A DNA stretch of 21,724 bases, from assembly GCA_964506785.1 (NCBI GenBank), contig CAZDME010000005.1:15267-36990 (forward strand), written 5' to 3'. How positions within the stretch are numbered: the stretch's first letter is position 1; each line of letters starts with the position of its first letter. The stretch is from CAZDME01 sp964506785 [NCBI: uncultured bacterium]. Lineage in GTDB: Bacteria > CAZDME01 > JAYEMH01. The translations under genes were made by a program, and so were the position numbers. Shown here piece after piece: positions 15,820 to 21,724 of this stretch. Below the pieces are notes generated by a model. The model made no database searches. It worked only from the letters and a program-made list of their open reading frames with translations, and was not told the origin of the DNA.

Positions 15820-15853
15820 TTCTTCACACTTTCTTCACACTTCGTAAGTGTGA
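15820..15853 (-). repeat. Hairpin with duplicated arm between gcvT and gcvH
   Basis: On the minus strand TCACACTT-ACG-AAGTGTGA (8 bp, 15835-15853) is followed by a second copy of the descending arm; on the plus strand the 11-base unit TTCTTCACACT is tandem at 15820-15830 and 15831-15841. The layout equals that at 9994-10032 (ascending arm, ACG, two descending arms) with an unrelated word and no U-tract. Confidence 0.75.
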
Positions 15854-15856
15854 TAA

Positions 15857-17005
15857 TCAATGTTTCACCCGCGGCGTAACAAACGGCAGTTTAACAATCT
15901 CCGCCGGTATAAGCTTTCCTCTAATCTCGATAAAAATTTCTCCTCCCGCTTGAATAAAATCCTTTAGCACATAGCCCAAACCGATAAAATCACCGCGGGT
16001 GGGTGAAAAAGTACCGCTTGTTACCCGGCCAATCTTTCTTTCTCCCACTTTGATTGAATAGCCATGACGGGGAACAGCCTTTTCCTTCATGACGAAGGCA
16101 ACAAGACTCTGAGAGATTTTATCTTTCTTCTCCGCTAAGGCCGTCTTACCCAGAAAATCCTTATTTAATTTTACCACCCAGGAAAATCCGGCTTCCCAGG
16201 GAGTAATCTTTCCGGCCCATTCTTGCCCATAAAGAGGATAACCCATCTCAGTCCGCAGAATATCCCGGGCGCCTAAACCCACTGGCTCCAGGCCAAAAGG
16301 CCGGCCGGTTTCCATTAACAGGTCCCAAATCTTTCCTACTTTATCTCTCCCGGCATAAATTTCAAATCCATCTTCACCGGTATAACCGCTTCGGGAGACT
16401 AAAACCGTCTCTCCGCCTAAATTAAATTCCCGGCTATAGAGAAACTTAAACTCATCTAAATCCTCATCGACAACCTGCTGAAAAATCTTTTTTGAATTTG
16501 GCCCTTGGAGACCGATGAGGGCCAGAGCCTCAGTTAAATTTATCAGTCCGACTTTTTTAGATTTCTGCTCTTGTAAATGATTAAAAATTTTCTCGGTGTT
16601 GCTGGCATTAACCACGGACATAAATTTACCCCGCCTTTTTTGCCCGTTAAAAAAATCAGGGGTTAAAAAAGACAGCGATAAATCCCCCAGTTTATAAAGC
16701 ATAAAGTCATCCAAGACTTCTCCCTGCTCATTTAGAAACAGAGAATATTGCATCTGGCCGCTTTTTAGGATAGAGGCATCGTTGGGTGTCATAAACTGCA
16801 AGAAGGAAAGCGCTTCTTCTCCCGAGAGAAGAATTTCTCCCATGTGACTGAGGTCAAAGAGACCGGCCCTTTCTCGCACAGCTTTAACCTCTTCAGTAAT
16901 ACCTCGGTAAGAAAGAGGCATAAGCCAGCCATGGAAGTTAACCATCCTCGCTCCTAAAGCTAAGTGTTCATCGTAAAGCGGGGTTTGCTTCTCTTTTTTT
17001 ACCAT
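15857..17005 (-). CDS. gcvT: Glycine cleavage system T protein (aminomethyltransferase)
   Basis: A 382-residue enzyme that transfers the methylene group from aminomethyl-GcvH to THF and releases ammonia. Recognised blocks are MVNFHGWLMPLSY, AGLFDLSHMGEI, QYSLFLNEQGEVLDDFMLYKL, SRSGYTGEDGFEIY, GLGARDILRTEMGYPLYG and GRVTSGTFSPT. Length is normal. AGGG precedes the ATG by four bases, 26 nt after the DUF1844 gene, so there is no room for a glycine riboswitch here. It opens the gcvT-H-PA-PB set; gcvL (lpd) is absent from the window. Confidence 0.96.
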   Translation of the reverse strand: MVKKEKQTPLYDEHLALGARMVNFHGWLMPLSYRGITEEVKAVRERAGLFDLSHMGEILLSGEEALSFLQFMTPNDASILKSGQMQYSLFLNEQGEVLDDFMLYKLGDLSLSFLTPDFFNGQKRRGKFMSVVNASNTEKIFNHLQEQKSKKVGLINLTEALALIGLQGPNSKKIFQQVVDEDLDEFKFLYSREFNLGGETVLVSRSGYTGEDGFEIYAGRDKVGKIWDLLMETGRPFGLEPVGLGARDILRTEMGYPLYGQEWAGKITPWEAGFSWVVKLNKDFLGKTALAEKKDKISQSLVAFVMKEKAVPRHGYSIKVGERKIGRVTSGTFSPTRGDFIGLGYVLKDFIQAGGEIFIEIRGKLIPAEIVKLPFVTPRVKH

Positions 17006-17031
17006 TTTTCCCTGTCGCGAAGAGCAAAAAG

Positions 17032-17433
17032 TTATCTTTTGCTTTTCTCTGAGCTCCCTGAAGACCCCTTTTTTTCTTCTGCCTTTTCTTCTTTCTTCTC
17101 AGAAGATTTTTCTTCTTCTTTCCCTTCGCTTTGCTCAGGACTTCGCTTTTCTTCCTTATCCGTTGGGGATTGCTTTAGTTCATCGACATAATTCATCTGT
17201 AAATTGCTTAAAGTAGTCGCCAGGAATTTATCTTCGCGATCGGTCAAGTTCCCTCTGGTTTTTTCCTTAAACATAACTAAAAGGTCGATTGTTGCCTTGG
17301 CCCCGTCGAGATTCTTTTCAATCTTACCGCTTAGCGGATTAGCGATTTTCCCCAGATGGAGCATTACCGATTGAGAAAGCATGATGACAAAATTAATAAA
17401 CTGCTCCTCTAAATATTTTTTATCTTCAGCCAT
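17032..17433 (-). CDS. DUF1844 family protein
   Basis: A 133-residue protein. Residues about 8-90 match the DUF1844 pattern: FINFVIMLSQSVMLHLGKI, then an acidic/basic helix ATIDLLVMFKEKTRGNLT and LATTLSNLQMNYVDEL. The remaining 45 residues are a low-complexity tail rich in Lys, Glu and Ser. Part of that tail is encoded by a short dispersed-type repeat (17122-17145). A strong ribosome site (GGGAGGAGGAG) precedes the ATG. Family function is unknown; it is common next to housekeeping genes in Gram-negative candidate phyla and deltaproteobacteria. Confidence 0.85.
   Translation of the reverse strand: MAEDKKYLEEQFINFVIMLSQSVMLHLGKIANPLSGKIEKNLDGAKATIDLLVMFKEKTRGNLTDREDKFLATTLSNLQMNYVDELKQSPTDKEEKRSPEQSEGKEEEKSSEKKEEKAEEKKGSSGSSEKSKR
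17122..17145. repeat. Short dispersed-type repeat (CCTTCG...CTCAGGAC) in the DUF1844 tail
   Basis: The plus strand holds CCCTTCGCTTTGCTCAGGAC followed by TTCG. It closely resembles a widespread short repeat with consensus near CCTTCGACTTCGCTCAGGAC that I recall from many unrelated bacterial genomes. Here it is read through in frame and codes for part of the SPEQSEG stretch. The identification rests on memory. Confidence 0.5.
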
Positions 17434-17484
17434 TATCTCCTCCTCCCATTTTAGTTAAGCGAATCGAGTGAGGCAAAACCTTAC

Positions 17485-18399
17485 TCATACCGTTTCTACT
17501 TGCTCTTTACACAGTCTATAAGCGGCCCTTGCCGTTTGGAAATGGATATCAACCGTATCCTTTAAATCCAGGGCATAACCACCGGCTAAAACAATAGCCA
17601 GGGGAATATTATTCCGGCGGGCTTGAGTTAAAACCAGTTCGTCCCTGGCTAAAAAACCTTCTTTAGTTAAGTTCAGTCCTCCTAACTGGTCTTCGCTGTA
17701 GGGATCAGCGCCGGCCAGGTAAAAGATAAAGGACGGCTTAAAATTTTTGATAATTTCCGGAAGATGTTTTTCTAAATGCTTCAGGTATTCCTTATCACCG
17801 CATCCATCGGCCAATCCGATATCTAACGAACCGGGTACTTTTATGGCCGGATAATTATTTTCCTGATGGATGGAGAAGGTAAAAACATCTTCATCTTTAG
17901 AGAATATGGAAGCGGTGCCATTTCCCTGGTGAAGGTCGCAGTCAACAATTAAAAATTTATTTACTCCGTCATCACGCTTTAGAACCTTTATGGCGATAGC
18001 CACATCATTAAAAACACAAAATCCCTCGCCGTGGTCTTGAAAGGCGTGATGAAAACCTCCTCCCAGATGGAGGGCAATTTTTTCACTCAGGGCAGTTTTA
18101 GCCGTAAGCACTGTCCCGCCGGCGCAAAGGCGCGAGGCATCCACTAATTCCCGGGAATAGGGTAATTCCAGGGTTAGAATCTCCTGCGGGCTGAGCTTCC
18201 CATTCTTTAATTTATCCAGATATTGCGGTGTATGAACCAAAAGTATATCTTTTTCTTCAGCCTCCGGAGAAACTAAAAAATCAGATTCCCTGGCAACCTT
18301 TTCTTCAAGCAGTCTCTCTCTTATCAAGGCATATTTTTCTGTCGGGAAGATGTGGCCGCCTAAATCAATTTGGTAATTGAGAGAATAAATTATTTTCAT
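17485..18399 (-). CDS. Histone deacetylase family (AcuC/HDAC-fold) hydrolase
   Basis: A 304-residue arginase/deacetylase-fold protein. The active-site pair is H117-H118 (HLGGGFHHAF); zinc ligands are D155 and H157 (IVDCDLHQGNGT) and D232 (LAGADPYSEDQLGG); GGYALD near the C-terminus carries the conserved Tyr. All catalytic residues are present, so it should be active on an acetyl-lysine or acylated polyamine-like substrate, which cannot be told from sequence. Its ATG overlaps the stop of the glycosylase gene by 4 nt (ATGA), so the two are translationally coupled. A small imperfect hairpin lies in the 51-nt gap before DUF1844. Confidence 0.92.
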   Translation of the reverse strand: MKIIYSLNYQIDLGGHIFPTEKYALIRERLLEEKVARESDFLVSPEAEEKDILLVHTPQYLDKLKNGKLSPQEILTLELPYSRELVDASRLCAGGTVLTAKTALSEKIALHLGGGFHHAFQDHGEGFCVFNDVAIAIKVLKRDDGVNKFLIVDCDLHQGNGTASIFSKDEDVFTFSIHQENNYPAIKVPGSLDIGLADGCGDKEYLKHLEKHLPEIIKNFKPSFIFYLAGADPYSEDQLGGLNLTKEGFLARDELVLTQARRNNIPLAIVLAGGYALDLKDTVDIHFQTARAAYRLCKEQVETV

Positions 18400-19061
18400 T
18401 TATCCAAAGATTTTCTTTCTTTTCTAATGAACTGACAATTTTTCTCTAAAGGGCAGCCCGGACATTCCGGCTTAGTCCGGCAATAATTCTTGGCCAGGGT
18501 AACAATCAAAGCGTGAAATTCGTTGAAAAGCCGTACATCCCGGGGAAGATTACTTTCAAAAAAATTTTTCAGTGTCTCGTAGTCGCCGCTTTTATTAATA
18601 CCCAGCCTTTGACAGAGCCTTTTGGTATAGGCATCGATGACAAAAGATGGTTTCCCTCCGGCATAAAGAAGGATGGAGTCAACCGTCTCCGGCCCCAATC
18701 CGTTAATGGCTAAAAGTTCCTCTCTAAGTTCAGGTAACGGCTTAGAAAAAAACTTCCTTAAATTTCCCTGGCAGGATTTTTCTAAATACTGGCTGACTGC
18801 TTTGAGCCGCTTAGCCTTCTGCCGATAAAAACCGGTGGGATGCACCAGCTTCTCTAATTTGTTCAAAGAGAGATTAGCAATTTCCCGAAGGGCAAGCACC
18901 CTCTTTCTTTTCAGGTTGGTGATTGCTTTCTCAACATTGCCCCAGGCCGTGTTCTGGGTTAAAACCGCTCCGACAATTACCTCAAAAGGAGAAGCCGCCG
19001 GCCACCAGAATTGCTCGCCAAATTCCCGATAAAGTTTATGGAAAATCTCGATCAGCTGCAA
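18396..19061 (-). CDS. Endonuclease III-related DNA glycosylase, probably monofunctional (MagIII/COG2231-like)
   Basis: A 221-residue HhH-GPD protein starting at TTG 19061 with AAGGA five bases upstream. FEVIVGAVLTQNTAWGNVEKAI is the conserved N-terminal segment. The helix-hairpin-helix is INGLGPET (119-126) and the catalytic Asp is D143 in VIDAYTKRL. The lysine of the bifunctional EndoIII motif (LPGVGRKTA) is replaced by E125, so beta-lyase activity is not expected. Cysteines C194-x5-C200-x2-C203-x5-C209 form a [4Fe-4S] loop, one residue shorter than in E. coli Nth. These traits fit the MagIII group of 3-methyladenine glycosylases. It overlaps vanZ by 10 nt and the deacetylase gene by 4 nt. 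Confidence 0.88.
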   Translation of the reverse strand: MQLIEIFHKLYREFGEQFWWPAASPFEVIVGAVLTQNTAWGNVEKAITNLKRKRVLALREIANLSLNKLEKLVHPTGFYRQKAKRLKAVSQYLEKSCQGNLRKFFSKPLPELREELLAINGLGPETVDSILLYAGGKPSFVIDAYTKRLCQRLGINKSGDYETLKNFFESNLPRDVRLFNEFHALIVTLAKNYCRTKPECPGCPLEKNCQFIRKERKSLDK

Positions 19062-19423
19062 CTTTTCCTTTTCTTCCAGAAGAAAATTAAAAAAAGGGCG
19101 AAAGAAACTCCTAAAATATCCACCAGAATATCCCAGATAGAAAAAAACCGGCTGGGGACAAAACTCTGGTGCAACTCATCAGTAAGAGCGTAAAATCCGC
19201 CGAATGATAGGGAATATATAAAATTTTTAAAGCCATCCGCGAACGAATTGTCGAAAGCCCGAAAAACAAGCAGGCCCAAAATTATATATTCGAAAAAATG
19301 GCCGAAATAACTTGACACGGTATCCAGTAATTGCACCGGAAATGCCTCTGCCTGTAAACTGGATACGTAAAAGATAAACCCGAGCCAAATCAGAAGTGGC
19401 AACCAGAACTTAAAAAATTTCAT
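19052..19423 (-). CDS. VanZ-like membrane protein
   Basis: A 123-residue protein with about four membrane helices (residues about 6-22, 40-57, 65-80 and 98-116). The family signature is present: HFFEYIILGLLVFRAF and ALTDELHQSFVPSRFFSIWDILVDILG, where the acidic and His residues between helices are conserved in VanZ-like proteins. The biochemical role is unknown; the name comes from teicoplanin resistance clusters, but family members are widespread and usually not resistance genes. Located between bactofilin and the glycosylase gene, which it overlaps. Confidence 0.85.
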   Translation of the reverse strand: MKFFKFWLPLLIWLGFIFYVSSLQAEAFPVQLLDTVSSYFGHFFEYIILGLLVFRAFDNSFADGFKNFIYSLSFGGFYALTDELHQSFVPSRFFSIWDILVDILGVSFALFLIFFWKKRKSCS

Positions 19424-19476
19424 CTTCTTATTCGATTTAAGCGGTTATTGGAAGAGAACGAGGGAGTGGATAAAAA

Positions 19477-19947
19477 TTAGCTGAACTGGGAGGAATCAGT
19501 TTTTTTCTGAGCGGCCGAAGCATTCCCTTTTTGAGGCTCGTCATTAAACTCCAAATTCAAATTCGAGTCTTTATCTTCTCGATTTCCCTGGTTTCCCACC
19601 ACACAGTTACCTTCAAAAACCACACCTTCAGCGATAACCACCCGGGAGGCTTTAATATCACCGAGAAGCTGGGCATTGCTAAGCAATTCTACCTTTTCGT
19701 TAGCAGTAACATTACCATCAACCTCTCCGGCTATAGTAATGTTTTCGGCAACAATATCTCCTTTTATCCCAGCTTTTTCCCCGATAAAAAGGTCTTTTTC
19801 AGCAAAGATATCCCCTTTAACTTCACCGTCGATGCGAATATCACCCTTGACCTCGAGACTACCTTCAATCCTTAAGCCCGGGCCAAGATATGAATCAAGC
19901 CGACCTTCCATCTCTTCTCTTTTCGATTTCAATCTATTAAAAATCAT
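19477..19947 (-). CDS. Bactofilin
   Basis: A 156-residue cytoskeletal protein. Residues about 20-118 form the right-handed beta-helix with short hydrophobic repeats every 5-6 residues (LGPGLRIEGSLEVKGDIRID, then KGDIFAEKDLFIG, KGDIVAENITIAG, DGNVTANEKVEL, and GDIKASRVVIAEG). The unstructured N- and C-terminal tails are typical. Bactofilins polymerise without nucleotide and often recruit cell-wall enzymes. The gene lies 15 nt after an M23 peptidase gene, a pairing seen in many bacteria where the two act together on cell shape. Confidence 0.95.
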   Translation of the reverse strand: MIFNRLKSKREEMEGRLDSYLGPGLRIEGSLEVKGDIRIDGEVKGDIFAEKDLFIGEKAGIKGDIVAENITIAGEVDGNVTANEKVELLSNAQLLGDIKASRVVIAEGVVFEGNCVVGNQGNREDKDSNLNLEFNDEPQKGNASAAQKKTDSSQFS

Positions 19948-19962
19948 TTTTGCGCACCCGCC

Positions 19963-20856
19963 TCATTTCAGTTTAACCAGAATATATTTTATCGGGTCTA
20001 CCTTTTTCCCTTTATAATGAACCTCGTAATGAAGGTGAGGGCCGGTGCTATAACCGGTATTTCCCAGGGTGCCAATAACCTGCCCTTTTTTAACCAGGGT
20101 TCCCCAGCGAACTTTTATCCGGTCAAGGTGGGCATAGGCAGTTTTAAAATCGTACCCGTGGTCAATGATGACCTTATTACCATATCCGCCCTGCCAGCCG
20201 ACAAAGATTACCCTTCCAGACGCTGTTGCCCTAACCGAGGTCCCCCGGCGGGCCACCAGGTCTAATCCTTCGTGAAACTCCCGGCGCGGCCGCCGCCTCC
20301 AGCCGTATGGGGAGGAAATATAAGCGCCATTAACCGGACAGATAGATGGGGTACAGGCAAAAAGTTCTTCTTTTCCTTCAAGAGCCTCTATTAATTCCCG
20401 GTAGGCCTGCTTTTCTAAATAAATATCCTCTTTGAGCTCCTCAATATTTCTCGCCCCGCTTTCGGGAATTTTGGTTTGCTCTAAGAGATAATATTGTTCG
20501 GAAGGCCAGTATAATCCCGGTCCACCCTGTCCGCCGGCATCTTCTATCAAGACCTCGTCTTTGCCGATACCGGTCAAGGTTTTCACCTTGCGGCCGAAAT
20601 TCTTGAGTTCATCTAAGTTCTGATTTATCTCCTGGATTTGTCTATCCTGCTCAATTTTAACTTTTTCTATTCGCCTGAGCTGCCCTTTCAGGCTCGCTCT
20701 TTGCTTTGTTCCGAGAAAATAAAGAACGGATCCAATCAAACCCGCTCCAAAAAAGACCAGGATAATATAAACGGTAAGATGATGCAGTCGGAAGGTATAA
20801 GGGGGCTTTCCGTGATGGGGAATAACCATCAAGGTAAAGAATTTACTCTTTTTCAA
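19963..20856 (-). CDS. M23 (LytM-type) metallopeptidase with N-terminal membrane anchor
   Basis: A 297-residue protein starting at TTG 20856 with GAGGG seven bases upstream. A membrane helix lies at about 27-48 (LTVYIILVFFGAGLIGSVLY), followed by a coiled coil (about 55-92). The peptidase domain runs from about 178 to 292: zinc ligands H195 and D199 (EFHEGLDL), then H243 (YAHLD), then H274-x-H276 (GPHLHYEV). All catalytic residues are present, so it is likely an active periplasmic endopeptidase on peptidoglycan cross-links. It heads the transcription unit with a good promoter upstream, and a bactofilin follows that may position it. Confidence 0.95.
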   Translation of the reverse strand: MKKSKFFTLMVIPHHGKPPYTFRLHHLTVYIILVFFGAGLIGSVLYFLGTKQRASLKGQLRRIEKVKIEQDRQIQEINQNLDELKNFGRKVKTLTGIGKDEVLIEDAGGQGGPGLYWPSEQYYLLEQTKIPESGARNIEELKEDIYLEKQAYRELIEALEGKEELFACTPSICPVNGAYISSPYGWRRRPRREFHEGLDLVARRGTSVRATASGRVIFVGWQGGYGNKVIIDHGYDFKTAYAHLDRIKVRWGTLVKKGQVIGTLGNTGYSTGPHLHYEVHYKGKKVDPIKYILVKLK

Positions 20857-20883
20857 TCACAAACCCTCTTAGTTGAGTTGATT

Positions 20884-20916
20884 AACCCCGCCAAATAGTA
20901 AAATTCTGACGGGGTT
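20884..20916 (-). other. Hairpin in the leader of the M23-bactofilin operon
   Basis: AACCCCG pairs with CGGGGTT (7 bp) around a 19-base loop, between the promoter and the TTG start of the peptidase gene. No U-tract follows, so it is more likely a 5'-leader stem than a terminator. No known riboswitch was recognised. Confidence 0.5.
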
Positions 20917-20928
20917 CGGTAGGGTAGA

Positions 20929-20957
20929 TATATAACATATATATAAAAATCAGTCAA
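20929..20957 (-). promoter_or_regulatory. Sigma70-type promoter of the M23-bactofilin operon
   Basis: On the minus strand TTGACT (20952-20957), a 17-base spacer ending in TGT, and TATATA (20929-20934) make a near-consensus promoter with a TGn extension. The start point would be near 20922, about 65 nt before the peptidase start codon. The very AT-rich spacer supports it. It may drive a long operon reaching the gcv genes. Confidence 0.75.
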
Positions 20958-21035
20958 GTATTAAATAATGCTCAATTCGGCAGGGGTTTTAAGACCTGGT
21001 CCCAATTTTTAGCCATCTGCTTTGGCCCTTTGAAT

Positions 21036-21167
21036 TTATCTTTCGTCTATCGCCTTGTAAATGCCGTAAAGGGTAGCGGCGCTAACTGCCGTTTTAATCA
21101 GGGCACAGCCGGAATTGAAAAACAAAAATGAGCTTAAAAGCGCTAAATAGACAATTTTTTTAAACAT
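21036..21167 (-). CDS. Tiny putative lipoprotein
   Basis: A 43-residue frame read by hand. It starts at ATG 21167 with GGAAA eight bases upstream. MFKKIVYLALLSSFLFFNSGC looks like a lipoprotein signal peptide (basic n-region, hydrophobic core, Gly-Cys at 20-21), although Asn at -3 makes the lipobox weak. After Cys21 only about 22 residues remain (ALIKTAVSAATLYGIYKAI...). A second frame directly downstream continues in protein-like fashion (see findings), so the gene may be frameshifted. Function is unknown. Confidence 0.5.
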   Translation of the reverse strand: MFKKIVYLALLSSFLFFNSGCALIKTAVSAATLYGIYKAIDER

Positions 21168-21229
21168 AAACAATTTCCATATAACAATATTAGCGGCCTA
21201 TGCCATCCGCCAGAACGGCTGGACGCAAG

Positions 21230-21421
21230 CTAAAAAATATTACACAATTTTAAAATCCCCCAAAGGATAAGAAAGGGGCCGAGAATTTTTAACAGCTTGC
21301 CAAATTTTTTATGCCACAATTCAAATTTTTCAGGGTCTTTGGGTTTTTTGGGAATAATGCGGTAAGCTAAAAGAGTCAAGTAAAGTCCCCCTAAAATAGT
21401 AATCAATTCTATCCAGTTCAT
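21230..21421 (-). CDS. Small two-helix membrane protein
   Basis: A 63-residue protein with a very good ribosome site (AAAGGAGG, 7 nt before ATG). Two hydrophobic helices (about 4-22 and 44-61) flank a strongly basic loop (KKPKDPEKFELWHKKFGK). By the positive-inside rule the loop is cytoplasmic. No family is recognised. It follows another small membrane protein by 13 nt and precedes the lipoprotein gene, so the three may form a short operon. Confidence 0.65.
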   Translation of the reverse strand: MNWIELITILGGLYLTLLAYRIIPKKPKDPEKFELWHKKFGKLLKILGPFLILWGILKLCNIF

Positions 21422-21434
21422 TTTACTCCTCCTT

Positions 21435-21647
21435 TCAGGGTTTATTTGCCCACCAGGCCATTATCGCGATAATCGCCATACCGATTACCAGGCTGAATAT
21501 CACGGAAATTACAAGTGTGCTGTCAACATATCCTTTTTGGCTATAATATTTGAAGGCGTAAATCCCAACACCTATACATACCGCAAGGATTGAGATAATT
21601 ATTTTCCCCCGGGTGAACAATTTTACTTTTTCCGGCTTCTTATCCAT
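21435..21647 (-). CDS. Small two-helix membrane protein
   Basis: A 70-residue protein with a basic N-terminus (MDKKPEKVKLFTRGK), a first helix at about 15-32 and a second at about 45-66 ending in MAWWANKP. No ribosome site is near the ATG, but a probable extended -10 promoter sits so close that the transcript may be leaderless. No family is recognised. It is the first gene of the short operon at the right edge. Confidence 0.6.
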   Translation of the reverse strand: MDKKPEKVKLFTRGKIIISILAVCIGVGIYAFKYYSQKGYVDSTLVISVIFSLVIGMAIIAIMAWWANKP

Positions 21648-21653
21648 CGCTTA

Positions 21654-21682
21654 ATTGTATCACATTTCTCCGCCCATCGTAA
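21654..21682 (-). promoter_or_regulatory. Probable promoter of the small membrane protein operon
   Basis: The minus strand has TGATACAAT (extended -10, 21654-21662) with TTACGA at 21677-21682 after a 17-base spacer. The -35 is poor (3 of 6). The expected start point falls at or next to the ATG at 21647. The preceding terminator-like hairpin makes a promoter here plausible. Confidence 0.45.
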
Positions 21683-21686
21683 CAAA

Positions 21687-21717
21687 AAAAACTTGCACCT
21701 CGGAGGTGCAAGTTTTT
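21687..21717. terminator. Bidirectional intrinsic terminator-like hairpin
   Basis: Perfect 14-bp arms (21687-21700 and 21704-21717) flank a CGG loop (plus strand). The minus strand ends in a run of 8 T and the plus strand in 5 T, so it could stop transcription both ways, most likely that of a gene to the right of the window. Its core ACTTGCACCT / AGGTGCAAG is shared with the hairpin at 9994-10032. Confidence 0.75.
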
Positions 21718-21724
21718 GTATCAG

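Noticed and set aside
17006-17031. Glycine riboswitch ahead of gcvT
   Set aside because: Only 26 bases separate gcvT from the DUF1844 gene; a glycine aptamer does not fit, and no aptamer was seen in the other gcv gaps.
20017-20265. Plus-strand open frame opposite the M23 peptidase domain
   Set aside because: It mirrors a well-conserved peptidase gene and shows no recognisable domain.

Overview
The window is a gene-dense bacterial chromosome segment of moderate GC in which every convincing gene lies on the minus strand, so transcription runs from high to low coordinates. No tRNA, rRNA, CRISPR array, transposase or phage gene was seen. The gene content points to an uncultivated Gram-negative-type anaerobe: a type II secretion-like pseudopilin set, a bactofilin, the two-subunit glycine cleavage P-protein, and a Firmicutes-like housekeeping order tmk-holB-yaaT-metG-tatD. 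Candidate phyla such as Omnitrophota, Aerophobota or Desantisbacteria fit the gene mix and the odd intergenic repeats. That placement is a memory-based impression and not a demonstrated assignment.

Layout in transcription order. (1) 21.72-21.04 kb: a bidirectional terminator-like hairpin, a probable promoter, two tiny two-helix membrane proteins and a tiny putative lipoprotein. (2) 20.96-17.03 kb: a good sigma70-type promoter, then an M23 peptidase, a bactofilin, a VanZ-like membrane protein, an endonuclease III-related DNA glycosylase, a histone-deacetylase-fold protein and a DUF1844 protein. (3) 17.0-12.5 kb: the whole glycine cleavage system except the L protein, in the order gcvT, gcvH, gcvPA, gcvPB. 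(4) 12.4-10.8 kb: a LipM/LplA-type protein that could lipoylate GcvH, purN (a user of one-carbon units), and a 51-residue zinc-ribbon protein. (5) 10.7-5.4 kb: tmk, holB, yaaT, metG, tatD. (6) 5.4-0 kb: a new promoter, then a degenerate GspH-like protein, gspG, gspH, gspI, gspJ and a very large gspK-like gene that runs off the left edge.

The functional logic of the middle is coherent. Glycine cleavage makes methylene-THF, LipM supplies the lipoyl arm of GcvH, and purN and tmk sit in nucleotide pathways that draw on or follow one-carbon metabolism.

Two things stand out. First, the GspK-like protein, normally about 300-350 residues and placed at the pseudopilus tip, here exceeds 897 residues. 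It carries a DnaJ-like cysteine-knuckle insertion, a LamG/concanavalin-type lectin domain and a further beta domain, which suggests a tip adhesin. Second, nearly every gene junction from 4 to 16 kb holds a degenerate array of 7-8 base words. The word differs from site to site, and the array is often followed by its own complement. Several sites reduce to a compact hairpin with a CG-containing three-base loop, and two of these carry a duplicated arm that could form alternative hairpins. These arrays supply gene ends, ribosome-binding sites and even part of one prepilin leader.
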